From: Candidatus Hydrogenedentes bacterium CG07_land_8_20_14_0_80_42_17
GTDB taxonomy: Bacteria; UBA8481
NCBI GenBank assembly: GCA_002780065.1
Contig: PEWQ01000081.1
Span: forward strand, 1 to 13,278
DNA length: 13,278 nt
Reading direction: 5' to 3'
In this document: piece after piece, positions 1 through 5,684 of the stretch
How the letters are laid out: each line of letters begins with the position of its first letter
How positions within the stretch are numbered: the first letter of the stretch is position 1
Position numbers and translations under genes: made by a program
The notes under the pieces: generated by a model
Databases searched by the model: none
What the model was told of the DNA's origin: nothing
The model's input: only the letters and a program-made list of their open reading frames with translations

Positions 1-42
1 CATTTCATTTTGCTTTTATCTCGCTTTATGAGAATCGGAGGA

Positions 43-237
43 TTAATCTTTATATCTATTTTCTTTGCCCTGAGAATTGTCTGAAATATTTCTACTGCAA
101 TATGAGCAGGAAAAGTTGCATCGATTCGTAGTAAATACATTAAGAACAGATGGACCAGTATTGTGATAAAAAAGCTGAATCATTCTTTTTGTAAAATTAT
201 TTTTTAGATTCTTCCAATTCATCTTTCGTTTACTCAT
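43..237 (-). CDS. Radical SAM protein, N-terminal part, apparently frameshifted
   Basis: The 64-codon frame carries a CX3CX2C motif (C40, C44, C47, in the context NRCNFSCSYC), the signature that binds the 4Fe-4S cluster in radical S-adenosylmethionine enzymes. It is preceded by a short basic segment and a beta-strand-like stretch (VLNVFTT), typical of the first strand of the radical-SAM barrel. A family member should have 250 or more residues, but a TAA at 43-45 ends the frame 17 residues after the last cysteine. The +1 frame remains open from there to base 1 and reads plausibly (IDIKINPPILIK...), so a one-base change in the A-rich stretch around 55-66 would explain the break. The ATG overlaps the end of the upstream small gene by 8 bp, which suggests translational coupling. 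Substrate unknown. It could be a pseudogene, a sequencing error, or a truncated gene. The radical-SAM assignment is fairly safe; the state of the gene is not. Confidence 0.55.
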   Translation of the reverse strand: MSKRKMNWKNLKNNFTKRMIQLFYHNTGPSVLNVFTTNRCNFSCSYCSRNISDNSQGKENRYKD

Positions 238-523
238 CTATTTGGCGGTTCGACGCTTCTTTCAGCCGCTCAACAAGTTTATCTCTGCAACGTTTACACA
301 GAACGGCTGAAAAAGAAATATGAATATCATCCTCAAGTTCTTTTGGATCGCATGCGTTTAATTCTTCGATTGTCTTTTCAATTTCTTCTATGAGATCTTT
401 TTTTAAATCTGATTGATTGACTTCAAGAACACCGGCTGTTTGCTGAAGAGTTATTATCAACCGATAAGTATTTTTGGAGCTCAATAAAGAGCTGCAACGA
501 TCGCATAAAATTATTTCACTCAT
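230..523 (-). CDS. Small protein with two CxxC motifs (putative zinc ribbon)
   Basis: A 97-residue soluble protein of unknown function. It has CDRC at residues 7-10 and CKRC at 76-79, a spacing consistent with a single Zn(2+) site formed by four cysteines from the two ends. Between them are a beta-rich segment (YRLIITLQQT), a strongly acidic helical stretch (about residues 38-66) and a single extra Cys58. There is no signal peptide or membrane segment. The layout recalls a family of hypothetical proteins in Planctomycetes and related lineages, which have CxxC, a strand such as YRVKIEV, an acidic helix with ELED, then LCxxC. That match is from memory and not verified. It lies downstream of tRNA-Ser and its stop overlaps the start of the radical-SAM gene (ATGAGTAA), so the two are probably cotranslated. 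The Shine-Dalgarno sequence upstream of ATG 523 is weak. Confidence 0.7.
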   Translation of the reverse strand: MSEIILCDRCSSLLSSKNTYRLIITLQQTAGVLEVNQSDLKKDLIEEIEKTIEELNACDPKELEDDIHISFSAVLCKRCRDKLVERLKEASNRQIDE

Positions 524-551
524 GTAGACTCACATCTCTATTTCACAGCTT

Positions 552-573
552 TTCGCTTCGGAGAGGGAGGGAT
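552..573. repeat. 22-bp direct repeat copy of the tRNA-Ser 3' end (distal copy)
   Basis: Bases 552-573 are identical to 653-674. The unit comprises the last 14 transcribed tRNA bases before the discriminator, the discriminator itself and the 7 bases that follow the gene. The copies are 101 bp apart and in the same orientation. A duplicated tRNA 3' end is the usual footprint of integration at a tRNA gene or of tandem tRNA duplication followed by loss. No integrase is visible in this window. Confidence 0.75.
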
Positions 574-610
574 GTGCGTTTGACTTCCTGTCAAGCCGCG
601 AATCCCATAG

Positions 611-635
611 GTTGCAATGCATCCTGCATTGCGAC
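611..635. other. Hairpin between tRNA-Ser and the 97-aa gene
   Basis: Bases 611-621 (gttgcaatgca) pair with 625-635 (tgcattgcgac) through an 11-bp stem with one G-T pair and a 3-base loop. On the plus strand the stem is followed by a T-rich run (cttttatttt, 635-644), as in an intrinsic terminator. No plus-strand gene ends here, however, and on the minus strand, the direction of tRNA transcription, no U tract follows. It could block antisense readthrough into the tRNA gene or be a small dispersed palindrome. The structure is seen in the sequence; the role is a guess. Confidence 0.4.
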
Positions 636-652
636 TTTTATTTTCTCCTCGC

Positions 653-674
653 TTCGCTTCGGAGAGGGAGGGAT
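653..674. repeat. 22-bp direct repeat copy at the tRNA-Ser 3' end (tRNA copy)
   Basis: This copy overlaps the acceptor and T-arm 3' strand of tRNA-Ser (660-674) plus 7 bases downstream of it. It is identical to 552-573. Confidence 0.75.
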
Positions 675-746
675 TCGAACCCTCGATACCCTTGCGGGCA
701 TACCGGTTTTCGAGACCGGCCGATTCAACCACTCTCGCACCTCTCC
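660..746 (-). tRNA. tRNA-Ser(CGA)
   Basis: Read on the minus strand, the 87 bases fold as a class II tRNA. The acceptor GGAGAGG pairs with CCTCTCC. There is a D arm, then a CCGGT/ACCGG anticodon stem around the loop CTCGAAA, giving anticodon CGA, which reads UCG serine codons. A long variable arm (TGCCC-GCAA-GGGTA) follows, then a T arm GAGGG-TTCGAAT-CCCTC. The base after the acceptor is G, the discriminator expected for bacterial tRNA-Ser. The next bases are AAGCGA, so CCA is not encoded and must be added enzymatically. A perfect TATAAT lies only 4 bp upstream of G1, which is too close to be the -10 of a promoter starting outside the gene. Confidence 0.95.
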
Positions 747-769
747 AATTATTATAATGCCAAAATAAG

Positions 770-799
770 TTTACATCATTTCTAAAAAAAAGATATTAT
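770..799 (+). promoter_or_regulatory. Putative sigma-70 promoter of the OmpA-family gene
   Basis: TTTACA (770-775) and TATTAT (794-799) are separated by 18 bp, each matching 5 of 6 consensus bases. Initiation would fall near 806, giving a leader of about 27 bases that includes the Shine-Dalgarno sequence at 816-824. It lies in the 80-bp divergent gap between tRNA-Ser and the lipoprotein gene. Confidence 0.5.
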
Positions 800-832
800 G
801 ATTCAACTTATGAAAAAGGCGGAGAAATGTCT

Positions 833-1642
833 ATGCGAAAATTATTAATCTTTTTTGCTCTGCTTTTATTAATTTCAGCTTGCCTTCAGCCTCAAATTTC
901 CGAGCGTGAACTTCATCGTCAGCTTGCTCTTGCTAGAGCGGAATCTGACAGCAAAATTGCTTCTTTGAAGAGCGAAGTTGAGAGGCTTCGAAAAATAGAA
1001 TCGGAGAATAAACTCAATCAGGATGAATCGACGCGTCTGCAGAACGAAATCGAGCGGCTAAAAAATGCTTATACCTCTATTGAACAGGAAAAGATTCAAT
1101 TGTCGGAAAGCGTATCGAAACTTCAGTCATTAGCAGAAGATGCAAAACGGCTGGAAACGGAGGCGCGCGAAGCAAGGGAACGCGCTGAGGCTATTGAACG
1201 CGAGAGAGACCAGATGAAAAATGAATTGAAGAAATTTATCGATATTGGAGACATCGGCGTGGATATAACTCCAGACGGAATTAGGATAACGATGCGCGAA
1301 ACCATCCTCTTCGATTCAGGAAAATCGGATTTGAAACAGACTTCATTTGAAATGCTCCAAAAACTTTCTGAACTTTTAATTAAGACTAATGCTAAGGAAA
1401 TTCGAATAGCAGGTCATACTGACAATGTGCCGATCAATTCTCCTCAATTCCCTTCTAACTGGGAACTTTCAACTGCCCGCGCGCTTTCTGTTTTGCATCA
1501 ACTCTCGGAAAAATTTGGCGTTCCTTCATCAAAACTCGTTGCAATAGGTTTTGGCGAGCACAAACCGATTGCCGGCAATTCAACTGCCGAAGGACGGTCC
1601 AAAAACAGAAGAGTCGAAATTTATCTCGTGCCGGCAAAGTAA
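833..1642 (+). CDS. OmpA-family peptidoglycan-associated lipoprotein with coiled coil
   Basis: A 269-residue protein when started at 833. It opens with a lipoprotein signal, MRKLLIFFALLLLISAC, with lipobox ISAC and lipidated Cys17. The residue after Cys17 is Leu, not Asp, so outer-membrane sorting is likely. Residues about 20-135 are charged heptad-like sequence, a long coiled-coil spacer. The rest is an OmpA/MotB-like domain: FDSGKSDL, GHTDNVPI (Asp197) and NRRVEIYL (Arg259/Arg260), the Asp and Arg expected to hold diaminopimelate of peptidoglycan. It probably tethers the outer membrane to the cell wall. The Shine-Dalgarno sequence aaggcggag (816-824) sits 8 bases before the ATG at 833 but only 2 before the in-frame ATG at 827, so 833 is preferred. 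It is not Pal or OmpA itself: the coiled coil is too long and there is no beta barrel. HTDNVP also occurs in MotB, but MotB has a membrane helix rather than a lipobox. Confidence 0.88.
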   Translation: MRKLLIFFALLLLISACLQPQISERELHRQLALARAESDSKIASLKSEVERLRKIESENKLNQDESTRLQNEIERLKNAYTSIEQEKIQLSESVSKLQSLAEDAKRLETEAREARERAEAIERERDQMKNELKKFIDIGDIGVDITPDGIRITMRETILFDSGKSDLKQTSFEMLQKLSELLIKTNAKEIRIAGHTDNVPINSPQFPSNWELSTARALSVLHQLSEKFGVPSSKLVAIGFGEHKPIAGNSTAEGRSKNRRVEIYLVPAK

Positions 1643-1737
1643 AAAATTATACTTAGATACGGCTCGACGCTTTCATATTTCTCTGGTAATTTTATTAATA
1701 AGAATCGAAAACTGATTCAAAAAAAGGAGGTTCTTTT

Positions 1738-2415
1738 ATGAAGAGAACTTTTATGTTTCAAGCATTGTTATTGTCGATAATTTTGTCCATTATTCCCGCG
1801 CATGCGGATAACGCAAAATATAATGCAAAACTGCTCGCGGCCGAATCAGTATTATCTGATGCGTTGGCAAAAAGTGGAGATGCAATTCCAGCGCGTTTCA
1901 TTAAGGAATGCAAAGCAATTGCTATCTTCCCCGGTGTAGTCCGAGGCGGATTTCTTTACGGAGCGCGTTACGGCGAAGGAGTTGTATTCGGCAAGACAGA
2001 AGACGGCAAGTGGACAGCTCCGGCGTTCTTCACAGTGACAGGCGGAAGTTTTGGATTGCAGGCAGGACTCGAGTCCATGGATGTAATACTTCTCATCATG
2101 AATCAGCGCGGATTGCAATCGCTTTTGAAACAGAGATTTACGCTCGGGGGCGACATTGCGATTACTGCAGGTCCCAACAGTGCGGCTGCGGCAGGCGACA
2201 TCGATGTAGCTTTGAAAGCTGAGATTCTTTCTTATGTCAAATCGCGCGGAGTCTTTGCCGGTATCTCTGTAAACGGCGCTCGGCTTGCATACAGCCCCAA
2301 GATAAACAGGCAGTTTTATACCAGAGCGTATTCGGTTGATGACATAATTATCCGCAACCAAGCTCCAATGCCGGAAGCGGCCAAGGGCATAGTTGCAAAA
2401 CTGAAAGCTCAATAA
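1738..2415 (+). CDS. Secreted SYLF (Ysc84-like) domain protein
   Basis: A 225-residue protein with a Sec signal peptide (KR at the N terminus, hydrophobic core, probable cleavage after AHA at residues 21-23). The mature protein is one SYLF/DUF500 domain: an opening helix with CKAIAIFPGVVRGGFLYGAR, then VTGGSFGLQAG, DVILLIMNQRGLQSLL, the glycine/alanine-rich stretch AITAGPNSAAAAGDIDV, and RGVFAGISVNGARL. Eukaryotic SYLF proteins bind phosphoinositides. Bacterial members are secreted or periplasmic with no established reaction, so a lipid-binding role is inference. The gene has an ideal ribosome site (aaaggagg, 7 bases before ATG). It follows the OmpA-family gene by 95 bp and could be cotranscribed with it; I see only weak promoter-like sequence in that gap. 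The family assignment is confident, the function is not. Confidence 0.9.
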   Translation: MKRTFMFQALLLSIILSIIPAHADNAKYNAKLLAAESVLSDALAKSGDAIPARFIKECKAIAIFPGVVRGGFLYGARYGEGVVFGKTEDGKWTAPAFFTVTGGSFGLQAGLESMDVILLIMNQRGLQSLLKQRFTLGGDIAITAGPNSAAAAGDIDVALKAEILSYVKSRGVFAGISVNGARLAYSPKINRQFYTRAYSVDDIIIRNQAPMPEAAKGIVAKLKAQ

Positions 2416-2431
2416 CAATCGTTAGGCGTGG

Positions 2432-2470
2432 TGCATGAAGAATACAACAGACTTACCAAAACTTCATGCA
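2432..2470 (+). terminator. Terminator-like inverted repeat after the SYLF gene
   Basis: tgcatgaag (2432-2440) is the exact reverse complement of cttcatgca (2462-2470), with a 21-base loop, and is followed by the T-rich run aataattttctta. The stem is short and the loop large, so this is a weak candidate. The remaining convergent gap to the end of nuoN (2471-2603) holds only small palindromes (2537-2551, 2576-2592) without U tracts, and no gene that I can support. Confidence 0.3.
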
Positions 2471-2603
2471 GAATAATTTTCTTATTGAAAGGGTGCATGG
2501 CGAATTATTGGCAATTACCTTCAGACTTCCAGAGAACAGGTAGCGCCTGTCAAGTTGTAACTTTCTTGCCGTCCTGCCATAGTTTTTGGCATTGGGGCTA
2601 AGG

Positions 2604-4013
2604 TTAAATTCCAGCAGCAATTTCTGCAATCTTACCGATAGCCTGCCACATGATTCCAAGTATCAAAAGCATTGCGGTTATTCCTGCAATGACTGTCTGT
2701 GAAATTGGCGAGATATCTATTTTTTCTCCTTCGCCTTTTTCAAAATACATAGCCTTTAAAATTCGCGCATAGTAGTAAAGAGATATTACCGAATTAATGA
2801 TAAGCACTCCGACAAGAAGATGCTGTTCCTTCATAAGCGCGGCGGAAATTATGAATAACTTTCCGGTCAATCCTCCGAATGGAGGAAGCCCTGTAAGAGA
2901 AAAGAGTATGACTGCCATACAGAATGACAGAAATGGAGTTCTGGCGGATAATCCTTTTAACTCATCGATGCGCGAATGTTCTGAGCTCAAACCGATAATA
3001 TAAAACGCGCCGAGATTCATGAAAGTATAAACAGTGAGATAGTAGAGAATTGCAAACGATCCGTATTGAGTTCCTAGCGATGCGGCGGCGAGCATATATC
3101 CTGCGTGAGCGATTGTCGAATAAGCCATGAGGCGTTGAAGATTATTCTGATGGATTGCCGCAAGATTTCCAAAAGTCATAGACAGAATCGAGACAGCGTA
3201 GATTAAAGATAACCAGACTGCTGAACCGTAGAAGATGGAGTTGAGAATGATCAATAAACCGAATCCCGCTATTTTAGGCACAACAGAGATAAAACCTGCT
3301 ATTGACGGCGAAGCCGCCTCTAAGGCATCAGGAACCCAGTAATGGAATGGCGCGGCTGAAAGTTTAAACATAATTCCTACAATTATCATTACGAGAGAGA
3401 TAATGATAAGAGGCGACGAGAGGGAAACTATTTCGGAGTTAGAAAATGCGAATTGAATGTTCGAATAGCTGAGACTTCCAACTGCTCCGTAAAGCAGAGA
3501 AAAACCGTAAAGCATTGTCGCGGATGCAGTGCCTCCAAATACGGCATACTTCAATCCTCCTTCCGTTCCTTTTGACGATGACGGAATTGATCCTACAAGC
3601 GCATAAGCCGGAACAGATAAGAGTTCGAATGCCAGCCATGTAAGTATCAGATGCCTTGCAGAGACAATAATCATTGCGCCACAAAGCATGAAGATAAGGA
3701 GAGATACAATCTCCGAAAAGTGTAGTTTAATTTTTTTGTCGTCTTTCAGCAGAAAGAGTGAAATAGCTCCGGCAATCAGCGCAATATCTTTAAGATATGC
3801 TTCTAATTTTCCTGAATGATATGTGCCTGAAAAAACATCGAGAGTATTCTTCCATGGAGCGAGAGTTAATAAGAGCGCTGCGCAGATTCCAAGAAGTGTC
3901 AGAAGAACTGCAACAGGTTTCTTCGGCCGAAATAAGAGAAGCAATGCCGCAACGGCGAGAAGTGAAATTTCACCTCCAACCGCTGATATTTCGCTGAACG
4001 CAATACTGTACAT
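2604..4013 (-). CDS. nuoN: NADH-quinone oxidoreductase subunit N
   Basis: An antiporter-like membrane-arm subunit of complex I, 469 residues, in the usual range for NuoN. It has about 14 transmembrane helices. The proton-channel residues are recognisable: Glu130 in LTWLAFELLSVPAYALVG, Lys217 in FKLSAAPFHYWVPDALE, and Lys247 in SVVPKIAGFG. The PFHYWVPDALEAA segment separates NuoN from NuoM (PFHTWLPDAH) and NuoL (PLHVWLPDAM). It is the last gene of the operon, starting 5 bp after the nuoM stop. The ATG lacks a strong Shine-Dalgarno sequence (only a distant GGCAGG), which fits translation coupled to nuoM. Confidence 0.96.
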   Translation of the reverse strand: MYSIAFSEISAVGGEISLLAVAALLLLFRPKKPVAVLLTLLGICAALLLTLAPWKNTLDVFSGTYHSGKLEAYLKDIALIAGAISLFLLKDDKKIKLHFSEIVSLLIFMLCGAMIIVSARHLILTWLAFELLSVPAYALVGSIPSSSKGTEGGLKYAVFGGTASATMLYGFSLLYGAVGSLSYSNIQFAFSNSEIVSLSSPLIIISLVMIIVGIMFKLSAAPFHYWVPDALEAASPSIAGFISVVPKIAGFGLLIILNSIFYGSAVWLSLIYAVSILSMTFGNLAAIHQNNLQRLMAYSTIAHAGYMLAAASLGTQYGSFAILYYLTVYTFMNLGAFYIIGLSSEHSRIDELKGLSARTPFLSFCMAVILFSLTGLPPFGGLTGKLFIISAALMKEQHLLVGVLIINSVISLYYYARILKAMYFEKGEGEKIDISPISQTVIAGITAMLLILGIMWQAIGKIAEIAAGI

Positions 4014-4018
4014 TCTTT

Positions 4019-5530
4019 CTACAAACCTGCCTGAAGAATATTGTCGACTATGCTTTGCATTGTGGCGCTGATGTATCTCAATGCAGGCGCGGGATAGACT
4101 CCGATCCAGATGACGATAAGACCTAGAGGAACCAGTGTTATGATTTCACGAAGATTGATGTCAGGCAGTTTGGCGCATTCAGGATTCTCCTTGCCGAGAA
4201 ATGCTCTGTGAATAAGCCACAGATGATATCCGGCTGTGATGACAATACCCACTGCCGCGATGCCGACGAATATTCGGTATATTCCTGCGGCCTTCCACGT
4301 TCCTAATAAAACCAGCGCCTCACCGATAAAACCGGAAAGTCCCGGAAGCCCGAGAGAAGCGAAGAACGCAAGACCCACAAATCCCGTGTATATCGGCATT
4401 GTTATAGCGAGGCCGCCGAGCCGTGTAATGTCGCGGTGATGAGCGCGGTCGTAAATGACTCCGACAAGTAGAAACATCATTGCCGTTATTGTGCCGTGAT
4501 TCCACATCTGAAGGGTACCGCCGAGCAATCCTTCGTATACTGCGCTTCCGCGTCCAACTGACATGAATGCGCTCATTCCGAGCATGACATATCCCATGTG
4601 GCTAATCGAGGAATATGCGACAAGGCGCTTCATGTCGGTTTGCGCCATAGCGCAAAGCGTTCCGTAAATAATGTTTATGACTCCGAAGACTCCTACGGTT
4701 ATTGCCATCATAACGGTCGCATCGGGAAACAGAAAATAGTTAAACCGAATGATTCCGTAAGTTCCCATTTTAAGTAATACGCCTGCAAGCACTACAGAAA
4801 CGGCAGTAGGAGCTTCTACGTGAGCGTCGGGAAGCCATGTGTGAAAAGGAAACATTGGAATTTTAATTGCAAATGCAATGAAGAAAAGTGTCCAAAGTAT
4901 GACTTGAAACTGAATATTTCTGTCAGGATCAGTCCATTGCCTGAAGTCGAAGGTTCCGTTTTGGTTCCAGAGCCAGAGTATTGCGACGAGCATCAAGAGA
5001 GAGCCTATGAGAGTGTAGATGAAAAACTTAATTGCGGCGTAGGGACCGCCTCTAGTCCTTCCATCGGCGTCAACGCGCGGAGGCGCACCCCAAATTCCGA
5101 TTAGGAAATACATCGGGAGCAGCATCAGTTCCCAGAAGACATAGAAGAGAAACATGTCGAGCGCGATAAAGACTCCGGTCATTGCCGATTGAAGTAACAG
5201 AAAGAGAGAAAAATAACCTCTCACGTGCTTCTCGATATTCCACGACGCGATTATGCAGATCAGCGAAAGCAGAACAGTGAGAATTACCAGCGGTAAGGAT
5301 AAGCCGTCAACTGCAACAATGTAATTAATTCCAAATGTAGGAATCCAGTACCTTTCTTCAAGAAATTGAAATCCGCTGATAGATGTATCGAAATAAATTA
5401 AAAGTGGAATTGCGGCTATTAGAGTCACTATTGTAATCACCAGAGCCAGCGGCTTTACTGCTTTTTCCGGAACAAATAGCGCGATTACGCTTCCCAAAAG
5501 CGGAATCAAAAGAAGAAGTGAGAGTGTCAT
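4019..5530 (-). CDS. nuoM: NADH-quinone oxidoreductase subunit M
   Basis: A proton-pumping, Mrp-antiporter-like subunit of the complex I membrane arm, 503 residues, normal length. Signatures are FYVFWELMLLPMYFLIGIWG with Glu134, KIPMFPFHTWLPDAHVEAP with Lys223, and VLLKMGTYGIIRF with Lys254. A small hydrophilic insertion (about residues 151-162, VDADGRTRGG) sits in the loop after GIWGAP, before AAIKFF. It begins after the longer of the two operon spacers and has its own ribosome site, AAGGTGG, about 9 bases before the ATG. Unlike its neighbours, it can therefore initiate independently of the upstream gene. Confidence 0.97.
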   Translation of the reverse strand: MTLSLLLLIPLLGSVIALFVPEKAVKPLALVITIVTLIAAIPLLIYFDTSISGFQFLEERYWIPTFGINYIVAVDGLSLPLVILTVLLSLICIIASWNIEKHVRGYFSLFLLLQSAMTGVFIALDMFLFYVFWELMLLPMYFLIGIWGAPPRVDADGRTRGGPYAAIKFFIYTLIGSLLMLVAILWLWNQNGTFDFRQWTDPDRNIQFQVILWTLFFIAFAIKIPMFPFHTWLPDAHVEAPTAVSVVLAGVLLKMGTYGIIRFNYFLFPDATVMMAITVGVFGVINIIYGTLCAMAQTDMKRLVAYSSISHMGYVMLGMSAFMSVGRGSAVYEGLLGGTLQMWNHGTITAMMFLLVGVIYDRAHHRDITRLGGLAITMPIYTGFVGLAFFASLGLPGLSGFIGEALVLLGTWKAAGIYRIFVGIAAVGIVITAGYHLWLIHRAFLGKENPECAKLPDINLREIITLVPLGLIVIWIGVYPAPALRYISATMQSIVDNILQAGL

Positions 5531-5684
5531 TTAAAGTTCACCACCTTATTAAATTTGAAATTGCAAACCGAAAATTTTATCATTCCAATTTTCATTTTTA
5601 AATTATTTCACACCTTTCCAACGGCAGAATGGTGGATATCGAATAAATCTGTATTTTTATCCACGCGCCACGCATCACAATTTT
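5531..5684 (-). other. nuoL-nuoM spacer with A+T-rich repeat-like sequence
   Basis: This is the largest gap inside the nuo operon and carries no gene. The nuoL-proximal part has a 7-base-period stretch (read on the minus strand as GTGATGC-GTGGCGC-GTGGATA, 5658-5678). The nuoM-proximal part is very A+T rich and contains 5588-5608, nearly identical to 12155-12175 in the nuoB/nuoC spacer. No clear hairpin terminator or promoter was found. Confidence 0.5.

Noticed and set aside
538-732. 64-codon minus-strand frame covering tRNA-Ser and its flank
   Set aside because: Most of it is tRNA sequence (GIEGSNPSLS is the T arm and acceptor read as protein), a common annotation artefact.
751-756. Perfect TATAAT on the minus strand as tRNA-Ser promoter
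   Set aside because: Only 4 bases separate it from the first tRNA base, and no acceptable -35 lies 16-18 bp upstream, so initiation would fall inside the mature tRNA.
1664-1698. Promoter for the SYLF gene (TCGACG ... TAATTT or TATTAA)
   Set aside because: Hexamers match only 3-4 of 6 positions; cotranscription from the upstream promoter is at least as likely.
1852-2418. 188-codon open frame on the minus strand opposite the SYLF gene
   Set aside because: It is antisense to a well-supported gene with signal peptide, domain and ribosome site. Its translation is Cys/Arg/Ser-rich without recognisable motifs.
2537-2592. Small palindromes after nuoN (acaggtagcgcctgt; tgcca...tggca) as the operon terminator
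   Set aside because: Stems of 5 bp without a following U tract on the minus strand; not enough to call a terminator.
2453-2659. 68-codon minus-strand frame in the convergent gap
   Set aside because: It has no convincing ribosome site and no recognisable motif, and it begins inside the 3' end of nuoN.
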